From an uncultured Christiangramia sp. (lineage in GTDB: Bacteria > Bacteroidota > Bacteroidia > Flavobacteriales > Flavobacteriaceae), in the NCBI RefSeq assembly GCF_913046405.1, contig NZ_CAJWRQ010000014.1:1-39746 (forward strand): DNA of 39,746 bases. The letters are read 5' to 3'. Numbering within the stretch: the stretch's first letter is position 1; each line of letters starts with the position of its first letter. Below the pieces are notes generated by a model that worked only from the letters and a program-made list of their open reading frames with translations, ran no database searches and was not told where the DNA came from. Below, piece by piece: positions 32,501-39,550 of the stretch. The position numbers and the translations under genes were made by a program.

Positions 32501-34407
32501 ACGATATCAATCAATAACTCCAGGTCTTCTGAAATTTTATTGACTTCTTCCTCCAGTTTACGGGCATCAACTACCTTTTTAATATCAGATAGCTGCTCTT
32601 CTTTATCACTTACTGCTTTGTGATAAGGATTCAGAGCTTTTTCATCCAGTAAGAAATCTACGCATCTTCGCGATATCTTCGTAGTTTGCTCTGCAATCTG
32701 CTCTTCGAGGTTTTCTATAAATTGCTCATCTACATAACGTACTTCTTTAAGACTGATCGCTTCTCCTCTTAATGACCTGAGCTGAGTTAATGCATTTACG
32801 AAATCATTGATATTCCGAAAGCCTGAACTTTTTATCTTATTAAAAATCTGCTCGGCTTTTTTCCCAATTTCATTCGTTTTCTGCCTTGCATTTTTCTTGA
32901 GTTCCAGCACCTTTTGAAACTCATCCATCGCAGCATTTGCAGCCTGGTTAATTTCCCGAAGTGGCTCATTTAGAAGCTGAGTTTCCTCATCTTTCAGCCA
33001 GTAATAGGCATCTAGGATATCCTTGGAACGTTTGGAAAGATCTGCATATAAACCATCATAATTATCCTCTTTATTCAGAAGATTTACGAGTCCGTTCACC
33101 TCAGCCATCGCTTTTACGATATCCTTGTTCCCTATCTTATATAACATGCTATTCTCATGACTGGAAGGCATAAAATCACCTTTAAGATATGGCGTTTGCC
33201 AGATCTGGATCACATGGTGTTTGGTTTGTTCATTTTCGTTCTTGAAATAGCATAGTTCACCTTTTTCAAGGATGGTAAAACCATTACAAATGATTGGAGT
33301 CTGAATTTCCTGGGAAATCACATTATAGCTCATCAGGTTGTAGAGTCCATTTTCCCGAGCATAGAAGACATACAGAAAATCCTCACCATTTGGAGAACTT
33401 ATCTTTTCCTGAAATCTAAGATTCGGAATACTATGATCGAATAAATGATATTCCCCGGTTTGCAAATAGTACCCGGTTGGAAATATTATTCCCTGGTCAT
33501 CTGGTAACAAAACGCAGGTATCCTTAATACTGCTGATCTTTTGAACTTCCCGAAGTTTATGATTGTACACAAAATAACGCGGACCTTCCTGAAATGGTTT
33601 GATCTCCAGGATGATAAGATTGCCAAGATTGGCAAAACGATACTGCCCGTCGTCAAGCGTTTGATCTCTATGCTCCACTTCTTCTGAAAAAATACCTTTG
33701 CCATCATTGGTATTATCCTCGATCTTGATCGTAAGATCACCGCCAATTGTCTCTACAAAAACACGATCCAGAATAGAAACATGAGCATGAACTCCCTGCC
33801 TGTGTTGATCCCTGGTAACTTCCTGCCAGTTAAATTCATGTTGTGACGGTAGTTTGTACTCGTGATCACTTCGATTGTCCACATATTGCAAACCTTCATC
33901 TTTAATAAGCCATTTGAAGGTTTTAATATCGGTTACACTCTCGCTTAACCGGAAAACCATATAAAGGTAGTTTCCAATAACCGCGAATTTTGAAAAAATA
34001 GTATTTCTATAGTACTTATAAAGATTTTTAAAATCAGATTCGAAAACATCATTTTTGAGTAGATCTGTATCGATCGCTTCAAAAGCATTGTTCTCAAACC
34101 TGTAAACGCTCATCACATCATTCAAAGAAATTTCTTTACGCAAACCAAAATGCACATTGTAACCAAAAATGCAGGTGTTGCCAAATGAAACGATATCCCT
34201 CGCGATGCAGTTGTTTTCAGTATTGATACGGTCATTAGCAATAAGCCTTGTTTCCAGTGAGCCAAAAACCTTTTTCCGCTCTTCATTTAATTTCTGAAGT
34301 CGGGATTGCAACTCAGTTTTTTGCTTTTGCAGTCTGCCCTGGATTACCTCATAGGTACCAACATCCAGTTTTTGCGCATTCTCTTCCTTTATGGGTTCCT
34401 TTGCCAT
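29521..34407 (-). CDS. Giant AAA+ ATPase (often labelled 'DNA repair ATPase', DUF3686 type)
   Basis: 1628 residues. The N-terminal third (about 1-470) is a beta-rich region (YEVIQGRLQKQKTELQSRLQ then VHFGLRKEISLNDVMSVYRF) of the DUF3686 kind. Residues of about 480-830 are long charged helices of coiled-coil type. The C-terminal AAA+ module shows Walker A SPPGYGKTT (G1271 to T1276), Walker B VMLYLDDI (1331-1338), sensor 1 IMAGNP (N1384) and the arginine-finger region LANRADIY (R1402). The 'DNA repair' label is old and has no support in this sequence; remodelling of a membrane-associated partner is more consistent with PspA and flotillin next door. I chose the ATG at 34405-34407; the longer frame to 34476 would translate a terminator hairpin. 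Confidence 0.85.
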   Translation of the reverse strand: MAKEPIKEENAQKLDVGTYEVIQGRLQKQKTELQSRLQKLNEERKKVFGSLETRLIANDRINTENNCIARDIVSFGNTCIFGYNVHFGLRKEISLNDVMSVYRFENNAFEAIDTDLLKNDVFESDFKNLYKYYRNTIFSKFAVIGNYLYMVFRLSESVTDIKTFKWLIKDEGLQYVDNRSDHEYKLPSQHEFNWQEVTRDQHRQGVHAHVSILDRVFVETIGGDLTIKIEDNTNDGKGIFSEEVEHRDQTLDDGQYRFANLGNLIILEIKPFQEGPRYFVYNHKLREVQKISSIKDTCVLLPDDQGIIFPTGYYLQTGEYHLFDHSIPNLRFQEKISSPNGEDFLYVFYARENGLYNLMSYNVISQEIQTPIICNGFTILEKGELCYFKNENEQTKHHVIQIWQTPYLKGDFMPSSHENSMLYKIGNKDIVKAMAEVNGLVNLLNKEDNYDGLYADLSKRSKDILDAYYWLKDEETQLLNEPLREINQAANAAMDEFQKVLELKKNARQKTNEIGKKAEQIFNKIKSSGFRNINDFVNALTQLRSLRGEAISLKEVRYVDEQFIENLEEQIAEQTTKISRRCVDFLLDEKALNPYHKAVSDKEEQLSDIKKVVDARKLEEEVNKISEDLELLIDIVSNLEIEDTSHSTKIINNISLIFSSINQLKAEIRKKRKSLGSAEAQADFAAQLKLIDQSIINYLDIADTPEKCDDFQARISIQLEELEGKFADFEEFIELIIEKREEVYNAFEARKNTLVEKRNKRAVTLQNSAERILKGVRKKSQSFNEVSEINAYFASDILVNKARDIAVQLQEMDDSGKAEEIQSMLKSAREDALRKLKDKKEIYEDGDSIIRLGKHKFGVNKQELDLTILFVDDALHYHITGTDFYQKIENETLLKSERFWSQDYISENSTIYRSGFLAYKLFRRFGKELKNHTEEDLVRLVQEESSKDYSEGYVKGIHDLDAAKILSVLLEKHEALDLLRYHPVIRSCAQFFWKFSSAEIRSNLDQNIKAAGEVLQIFPNSREYHSLLKTLTKEIQDFGQKSGIFEPELASEVAEYLFEELQNDDDFQKSGIAIGIKEDFLNMLKSENADLKFKDSLKSLSSNQAKVALIEQWLKAFLQSNLGEQTSLKTKYVSEAAALILFEDESVLNTKFTSPSQHIENLRGEHRLVKTGVLDFNYHDFIATYKSYFEIDVPDYQEFKKARHEVTIQLKEDLKLEEFKPGTLNSFVRNKLIDQVYFPLFGDNLAKQLGTVGDQKRTDRMGLLLLISPPGYGKTTLMEYIANRLGLVFMKINGPAIGHDVTSVDPSSATNSAAREELKKLNLAFEMGNNVMLYLDDIQHCNPEFLQKFISLSDGTRKIEGIYNGRSRTYDMRGKKFCVIMAGNPYTETGEKFRIPDMLANRADIYNLGDIIGDTAHLFRLSLIENSLTSNPILHQLSSKNFDDVYRLLDRIENNNQEIQLSGNYSNQEVQEYVSVLEKVIQIRNNVLKVNAAYIKSAAMEDEYRTEPSFKLQGSYRDMNKLVAKVVPVMNEAELQTLILSHYESESQTLTSAAEANLLKYKDLTGSLNEEERSRWNTIQETFQKNNKLKGFGNKNEMAQLLSQMMEFTDNLEGIKEALQNGLKRSNL

Positions 34408-34444
34408 GTTCTCTTCCTGAAGTTTGTGATGTAATTGATGTAGA

Positions 34445-34474
34445 TTAAAAAAGAAGCCGGTGCCAGGCACCGGC
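34445..34474 (-). terminator. Terminator hairpin between the flotillin and ATPase genes
   Basis: Read on the minus strand, GCCGGTGCC-T-GGCACCGGC is a perfect 9-bp inverted repeat (34456-34474, so about 7 bp with a 5-nt loop) followed by TTCTTTTTT. It begins 9 nt after the flotillin stop and 37 nt before the ATPase start. It should reduce transcription into the ATPase gene. Confidence 0.85.
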
Positions 34475-34482
34475 ATTTCCAG

Positions 34483-36558
34483 TTATCTAAGTTTTGAGAT
34501 CGGTTTATCCTGAATTCCCAGTCCTTTTGCCAGGTTCAGAAGATTGCCGAGCATGGTCTGCTCTTCCTTATCATCAGATTTTATCTTAAGATCTGTGATG
34601 AGTGACGCAATACTAAGATTTTTGATATCCTCGGTACTTACTCCATATTTAGAAGCGAAGTCTCTTACTTTTTCCAACAAATTTCCCTTTACATCTTCAC
34701 TACCAAGAATGGCAGTTTTTACCTCCTGAATGTTGGTAGAGTTTTGTACAAGCCTGTCATAACCTTTACCTCTGGTGATCTGTCCAACGATTTGATCAAA
34801 GAACATAGTTTCCCCACCAACGATATCGATCTTAGCCGCTTTCAACGCATCTCCAATAACCTGAGCCTGTGCGTCTGCAATTTCCTTCTGAATATTGATA
34901 TTGGCAAGATCTACCTGAAGATCTTTGTTCAGTCTTAATTTGAACTCTTCGTGTTCTTTTCCAACACCATCCAGTTTCTTCATTGCAGCAGCTTTTTCCT
35001 CGATTCCTGAAGCATCAGCTATCGCTTTCTCTTTAATTACATCTGCTTCAGCAAGTCCATCTTTACGTTTAGCATCTGCTTTGGCTTCCATTCCGGCCGC
35101 TTCAGCACGTGCTTTTTTCTCGATGATATTCGCTTCTACAAGTCCCTGACGTTCGTTAGCATCAGCCTTCGCATGCATTACCTGAGCTTCAGACATACCA
35201 ACAGTTGCTTCTTCTTTCGCTTGAGCTTCCGCAAGAATCTTTCTGGCTTCGGCTTGTTTCTGGCTGGCTTCCTTGTGAGCAAGTGCTTCGATGTTGATCT
35301 CTTCAGCTCTTTGCTTGGCAGCTTCTTTTTGAGCTTCCGCAGCAATCGTTGTTTTAATAAGTTCTTCCTGGGCAGAGGCTTCCGCAGTAGTAATTTTAAC
35401 GTGCTTATCCCTGTCGGCAGTTTTGAATGCCTGGATATCTTTCATGTTTTCCTGCTCTTCTACCACACCTTTTTCCAGCATCACACGGTCGCGAATCACA
35501 TCCTGGATGTTTTTCTTCTCAACCTCCACTACTTTTTCTTTCTCGATCTGAGCAAGAGTTACCACTCTTTCACGTTCGGTTGCTTCCAGTAGTCTGTCTT
35601 TTTCCACTCTTTCAGACTCCACAGCATCTGTACGCTCTTTATTCTTCAGGGCAACGATGATCTGGCGCTGCATATTTTCTTCTGCAACCTTCACTTTTTC
35701 TTCCGTAGCAATTCTGGCGCTTTCAGATTTTAGTCTTTCTTCTTCATTTACTTTCAAGGTTTCAGCTTCTTCGCGTGCTTTGATATTTGATATTTCACGT
35801 TTTTGCTGCTCTTCTTTTTCAGCTAATTGTTTATCCAGTTCAAGAATTGCTTCCCTGGCTTCCACATCTTGCTTTCTGATGGTTTTTTCCTCATCACGCT
35901 TGATAAGATTGGCTTTCATATTCTGAACTGCCGTAAGCTCGGTAATCTTCTTAATCCCTTCTGCATCCAGAATATTGTCTGGCTTTAATTCTTTTACTGA
36001 AGTCTGCTCCAGGAAGTCGATCGCACAATCTTCGAGCGTATAGCCGTTAAGATCTGTGCCAATAATATTTACGATCTCATCACGAAATTCACGTCTGGCT
36101 TCATACAATTCGATAAAATCGAATTTTTTACCAACCGTCTTTAATGCTTCTGAAAATTTTGCTTCAAAAAGATCTTCCAGAGTGGCAATTTTAGATGCAC
36201 GGTCCACACCTATGGTCTGCGCTACTTTTTTAATATATTCAATATCATTGTTCACCCGAACGAAAAAGGCAACTTTGATATCTGCACGCATATTGTCTCT
36301 ACAAATAAGACCTTCATGCGCCAGTCTTTCGATCTGGATCTTCTTGACAGAAATATCCATGATTTCGGTTTTATGAAAAACAGGTACCGTATACAGACCT
36401 TTATCTGTAGCGACCTTTGTTCCTCCAAAACCGGTCCTGATGAGCGCCTGTCCCTGGGGAATTTTTTTATAGAACATCGCGATGATCGCGAAGTAAACGA
36501 TGATTAGAAATAGTAATACGCCTATTCCAATTCCAATAATTGGTAAGATTGATTCCAT
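34483..36558 (-). CDS. Flotillin-family membrane scaffold protein (YqiK-like)
   Basis: 691 residues. An N-terminal membrane helix (IIGIGIGVLLFLIIVYFAII, about 6-28) is followed by the SPFH/Band-7 domain: GQALIRTGFGGTKVATDKGL, RADIKVAFFVRVNNDIEYI, and EALKTVGKKFDFIELYEARR (to about 210). Then comes a very long Ala/Glu/Lys coiled coil (about 215-540, with EAQKEAAKQRAEEINIEALA and similar repeats) and a C-terminal globular part. Flotillins oligomerise at the inner membrane and organise lipid domains. The length and the YqiJ-like gene 15 nt upstream match the YqiJ-YqiK pair of E. coli. It is the fourth gene of the operon and ends just before a terminator hairpin. Confidence 0.93.
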   Translation of the reverse strand: MESILPIIGIGIGVLLFLIIVYFAIIAMFYKKIPQGQALIRTGFGGTKVATDKGLYTVPVFHKTEIMDISVKKIQIERLAHEGLICRDNMRADIKVAFFVRVNNDIEYIKKVAQTIGVDRASKIATLEDLFEAKFSEALKTVGKKFDFIELYEARREFRDEIVNIIGTDLNGYTLEDCAIDFLEQTSVKELKPDNILDAEGIKKITELTAVQNMKANLIKRDEEKTIRKQDVEAREAILELDKQLAEKEEQQKREISNIKAREEAETLKVNEEERLKSESARIATEEKVKVAEENMQRQIIVALKNKERTDAVESERVEKDRLLEATERERVVTLAQIEKEKVVEVEKKNIQDVIRDRVMLEKGVVEEQENMKDIQAFKTADRDKHVKITTAEASAQEELIKTTIAAEAQKEAAKQRAEEINIEALAHKEASQKQAEARKILAEAQAKEEATVGMSEAQVMHAKADANERQGLVEANIIEKKARAEAAGMEAKADAKRKDGLAEADVIKEKAIADASGIEEKAAAMKKLDGVGKEHEEFKLRLNKDLQVDLANINIQKEIADAQAQVIGDALKAAKIDIVGGETMFFDQIVGQITRGKGYDRLVQNSTNIQEVKTAILGSEDVKGNLLEKVRDFASKYGVSTEDIKNLSIASLITDLKIKSDDKEEQTMLGNLLNLAKGLGIQDKPISKLR

Positions 36559-36573
36559 TGTAGTTAGATTAGA

Positions 36574-37284
36574 TTATTCGTTGTATGATTGTACGAGGTA
36601 ATAATTGCGATCTGCAGACCGCTTGATAATAAGAACACTACTTCCATAATTTAGAGGCTCTCCGCTGAGCGATTTTACATAAATGGAAAGGCTGTCGCCA
36701 TTTACGCTCACCTCGGCATTTCCCATTCTATCCTTAGAAATCGTGGATAAAAGGGTTGCTTTGCGACCCAGGTAATCGATAGGAGCATCGCCATCCTTAT
36801 TCAGATTTTTAAAGAAACCTTTAAAAGGTGTGGTAAGTATCTTGGTGACGAATAGTGCCGGAAATAATGCCAGCAGCATGATCCCAAAACCTATAAAGTT
36901 ATCATAGCTTGAAGTGATCGCGGTAACCAGGGTAGTTATGAACCACCAGACAAAGATCCAGAAAGTAAAAGTGAACATGAATGGCAGTCCCACGAAATTG
37001 AAATAGATGAGGAAGATCTGCCACCATTTTAAAGGTTTTCGACTTTTCCCAACCACGTCTTCCTGGTTGATCTCGGTATTGGAAATATCTTCAAAATCCA
37101 TATTTCCACCTTCGATCCCGGAATCCAGATCCACATCTGCATCCACATCCACATCGATATCAAAGTCCGGATCGAAATCCAGACCTCCTATCATGGTGAT
37201 GATCCAGTAGAGAATCAGAATAATGAGCAACACGCTCAGGATCACGTTTACCTCTGAAAAAAGTATGTTGATTAGGTTATCCAA
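36574..37284 (-). CDS. YqiJ-like membrane protein with OB-fold domain
   Basis: 236 residues: TM1 at about 10-33, an acidic loop with DPDFDIDVDVDADVDLD (about 38-54), two or three more helices (WWQIFLIYFNFVGLPFMFTF to about 126; IGFGIMLLALFPALFVTKIL to about 150), then a C-terminal OB-fold from about 168 (GRKATLLSTISKDRMGNAEV to the end). This is the architecture of YqiJ, the partner of flotillin YqiK, and related to NfeD proteins that help flotillins assemble. It overlaps nothing but sits 2 nt after the pspA gene and 15 nt before flotillin, so it is tightly co-transcribed. The alternating Asp loop looks able to bind calcium, though this is untested. Confidence 0.85.
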   Translation of the reverse strand: MDNLINILFSEVNVILSVLLIILILYWIITMIGGLDFDPDFDIDVDVDADVDLDSGIEGGNMDFEDISNTEINQEDVVGKSRKPLKWWQIFLIYFNFVGLPFMFTFTFWIFVWWFITTLVTAITSSYDNFIGFGIMLLALFPALFVTKILTTPFKGFFKNLNKDGDAPIDYLGRKATLLSTISKDRMGNAEVSVNGDSLSIYVKSLSGEPLNYGSSVLIIKRSADRNYYLVQSYNE

Positions 37285-37286
37285 GT

Positions 37287-38003
37287 TTATTCGTTTTTAG
37301 AATCTTTCATTCCAAGTTGTTCTTTAAGCTTCGCCAGTTCATCACTTGCTTTTGCTTTTGAGGTATCTGCCGCCTTATCGATTACCTCATCGATGGATTT
37401 AGAAGCATTGGCGATGTCTCCGTAAGCCTCGGCCAGCGCTTCTTCCTGGGCTACTTTCTCCTTCATTCTTTCCAGCATAGATACTGTACCGGTACTATCC
37501 AGCTCTGCCATTTGTTTATTCAGGTTTTTGGTAGCATTCGATACTTTAACCCTTGCTTTTAGTGTCTTGAGTTCATTCTCCCAGTTCCCAATATTTGCTT
37601 TTATGGTCTGGATATTCTTTTGCAATTGAGCTACGTTATTATCGAATTTAACCGACTCCTCCTTGGCTCTTAAAACCTGCTGTTCCGCATCTTCTTTTTG
37701 CACAAGAGCTTCCTGCGCCAGGCGATCTGCTTCTGCCTGCTGCATGTCTTTGGAATGTGCTTTTTTCAGGATGATGATCGCTTTATTCTGATAATCGTCC
37801 ACTTTATTCTGAAATTCTTCCTGGTCGTTCTTTGCTCTAATCGCAAGTGCTTTCACCTGTGCCAGTGCCTCCAGACTTTTATCCAGGTCAAGTTTCATGT
37901 CTCTAATGCCCTGTTCGGTCATTTTGATTGGATCCTCCATTTTGTCCAGGGCAGAATTTGTTTCTGCCTCTCCTATTTTAAATAATCTCTTAAAGATGTT
38001 CAT
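37287..38003 (-). CDS. PspA/IM30-family membrane-remodelling protein
   Basis: 238 residues, almost entirely helical. It opens with the amphipathic MNIFKRLFKIGEAETNSALD and the conserved MEDPIKMTEQGIRDMKLDLD (family pattern 'EDP.K...q.i.dm...l'), followed by long coiled-coil helices to about 190. This is the ESCRT-III-like PspA fold, which polymerises on damaged inner membrane and restores proton impermeability. It lies 11 nt after the YbjN-like gene and 2 nt before the YqiJ-like gene. In contrast to proteobacterial psp operons there is no PspB, PspC or PspF nearby; the divergent XRE regulator may fill the regulatory role, which is inference. Confidence 0.9.
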   Translation of the reverse strand: MNIFKRLFKIGEAETNSALDKMEDPIKMTEQGIRDMKLDLDKSLEALAQVKALAIRAKNDQEEFQNKVDDYQNKAIIILKKAHSKDMQQAEADRLAQEALVQKEDAEQQVLRAKEESVKFDNNVAQLQKNIQTIKANIGNWENELKTLKARVKVSNATKNLNKQMAELDSTGTVSMLERMKEKVAQEEALAEAYGDIANASKSIDEVIDKAADTSKAKASDELAKLKEQLGMKDSKNE

Positions 38004-38014
38004 AATGCTGAATT

Positions 38015-38410
38015 TTAATATTTTGAGAATTCTATGATATGATCTGAATATTCACTCATTAATAAGCTGAGTGAGTTTAAGCTCCCTTCCAATTCGTTCA
38101 GATCCATGTTCTCAATCTGAAGGGTATCGCGGTAAATGACTTTTTCACCAGACTCGTCCAGTACAAAAGCTCCATGAACGATATCGCGATTCTTCTGTAA
38201 CAAGCTTTTAAAGATCTTTTCAGACTGGTTATTGATCTTGAAAATGTACTGCTCCATAATTAAAATTGGCGGAGCAACGCCTACGATGAGATTTCTAATT
38301 CCAGAATTTTCTTTTTGAATCACCAAAAGTCCATCTTCCGGATTCTCCCGGGTGATATTAAAATTCAATTCCAGCAAAAAATCTCTCGTAATATTAAAGT
38401 GATTTTTCAT
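38015..38410 (-). CDS. YbjN/Tir-chaperone-like small protein
   Basis: 131 residues, no signal peptide or membrane helix. The alternating helix-strand order (MKNHFNITRDFLLELNFNIT; LIVGVAPPILIMEQYIFKIN; HGAFVLDESGEKVIYRDTLQ; a final helix SLLMSEYSDHIIEFSKY) fits the YbjN/type III secretion chaperone-like fold. Proteins of this fold recur next to PspA and AAA+ ATPases and are thought to act as adaptors. It is first in the operon, 11 nt before pspA, and its ATG lies opposite the XRE gene across a 266-nt promoter gap. The fold is a moderate-confidence call and the role is inferred from context. Confidence 0.65.
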   Translation of the reverse strand: MKNHFNITRDFLLELNFNITRENPEDGLLVIQKENSGIRNLIVGVAPPILIMEQYIFKINNQSEKIFKSLLQKNRDIVHGAFVLDESGEKVIYRDTLQIENMDLNELEGSLNSLSLLMSEYSDHIIEFSKY

Positions 38411-38451
38411 AGGTGGTTATTACGGTTAGTACTACTATTTTGAGAGCCTAA

Positions 38452-38469
38452 TAATACAAAAAAGTATTA
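38452..38469. promoter_or_regulatory. Palindrome upstream of the ybjN-pspA operon
   Basis: TAATAC-AAAAAA-GTATTA is a perfect 6-bp inverted repeat 42 nt before the start codon at 38410. It overlaps where the operon's promoter should be. No clean TAnnTTTG box was found for this operon. Confidence 0.35.
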
Positions 38470-38593
38470 AGACTTTGTTAAAGAAACGTGATTAGCTCGG
38501 TGGCTATATCGATAATAAGTGAGATCATAATTCTAATTCTTTAGTTGGTTCATAATAGATCTCTGAGTGTTCGAACATTTCAGACTAAAAAAA

Positions 38594-38675
38594 TTAGCAA
38601 TACTGAAATGTATTTGCTAATATTGTTAGACTAATTTACAATAATTATTCAATTCTGCAAATATTATTAGCAATA
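38594..38675. promoter_or_regulatory. Repeated TTAGCAATA boxes at the XRE regulator gene
   Basis: TTAGCAATA occurs at 38594-38602 and again at 38667-38675, ending one base before the start codon of the XRE gene. An inverted TTGCTAA at 38614-38620 pairs with the first TTAGCAA. The arrangement suits autoregulation by a dimeric repressor that also sits in front of the divergent psp-like operon. Confidence 0.55.
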
Positions 38676-38676
38676 A

Positions 38677-39441
38677 ATGTCTTTATTCGGAAAAAATATC
38701 AGGAAAATAAGATCGGTTCGTAGTTTGAGTCAGCAGGCATTTGCTGAGCTATTCGACCTGAAACGGGGTACATTGGGTGCTTATGAAGAAGGACGAAGCG
38801 AACCTAAGATCGAAACCATTATTAAGATTGCTAATTATTTTAGCATTCCAATAGATGACCTGCTTACCAGCGAACTTACGGTAAATGAACTGCTGAAGTT
38901 TAGAGGCAAACCTGAGCATGATGACCTGAAAGCTAAACCAGATATTTGCAAAAAGGTGCCCTGCATCATCCCGGAACAGCAAGAGGAATATATTCAGCAT
39001 CACACAAAGAATAATTTTATAGAAGATCTACCGGAAATTCATCTACCTATCTATAATGAAGAAAATCTACGAGCTTTTGTAATTCACGACCTCGAGATGA
39101 GCACAGATTCTGATGGATTTTACCCGAAAGATGTGGTGATAGGTGAGAAAGTTCAGAAGAAGCAATACCCTAATCTCGCGAGCGCATGTTTGTTCCTGAT
39201 AGTTTCCGAAGAAAAAGTATTCCTGAGAAGAATATACCAGTCGGCTAAAAAATTCATTTTGAAAGCAGACCATAAAGGCATTGAAGATATTGAGATTCTT
39301 TACGCTGATGTTAAAGAGCTATGGGAGATCAAATACGCTTTTTACCATCGTATTCCAGATAGTAGAAATACCGACATCAAACAACAACTGAGTTTTTTAG
39401 AGGAAGAATTTCATAAGCTGCGTACGTCTCTCAACAATTAA
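38677..39441 (+). CDS. XRE-family regulator with S24-like C-terminus
   Basis: 254 residues. The helix-turn-helix is at about 5-62 (IRKIRSVRSLSQQAFAELFD, then LKRGTLGAYEEGRSEPKIET). After a linker, residues about 145-235 resemble the LexA/phage repressor S24 domain: RAFVIHDLEMSTDSDGFYPK followed by DVVIGEKV and FLIVSEEKVFLRRI. The catalytic serine of the usual GDSM motif is replaced (HDLEMS), so self-cleavage looks lost and the domain may serve only dimerisation or ligand sensing. TTAGCAATA repeats at its promoter suggest autoregulation. It is divergent from the ybjN-pspA-yqiJ-flotillin operon and is its likeliest local regulator, though this is inferred from position only. Confidence 0.85.
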   Translation: MSLFGKNIRKIRSVRSLSQQAFAELFDLKRGTLGAYEEGRSEPKIETIIKIANYFSIPIDDLLTSELTVNELLKFRGKPEHDDLKAKPDICKKVPCIIPEQQEEYIQHHTKNNFIEDLPEIHLPIYNEENLRAFVIHDLEMSTDSDGFYPKDVVIGEKVQKKQYPNLASACLFLIVSEEKVFLRRIYQSAKKFILKADHKGIEDIEILYADVKELWEIKYAFYHRIPDSRNTDIKQQLSFLEEEFHKLRTSLNN

Positions 39442-39550
39442 TTTCTCTGGCTTGAGTTCAGGTTGTAGTATTATAAAATTAAGGCATAACCTTTGCAGTG
39501 CTAAATCTTTTAGTACCTTTCTAATAGCATTACAACCTAACCTGCTACCT

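Noticed and set aside
34408-34476. N-terminal extension of the large ATPase from 34476
   Set aside because: The first codons are the terminator hairpin of the preceding gene; the ATG at 34407 is better placed.
35173-35592. 139-codon plus-strand frame inside the flotillin gene
   Set aside because: Antisense shadow of the Ala/Glu/Lys coiled coil, giving an improbable Phe/Leu/Ser-rich protein.
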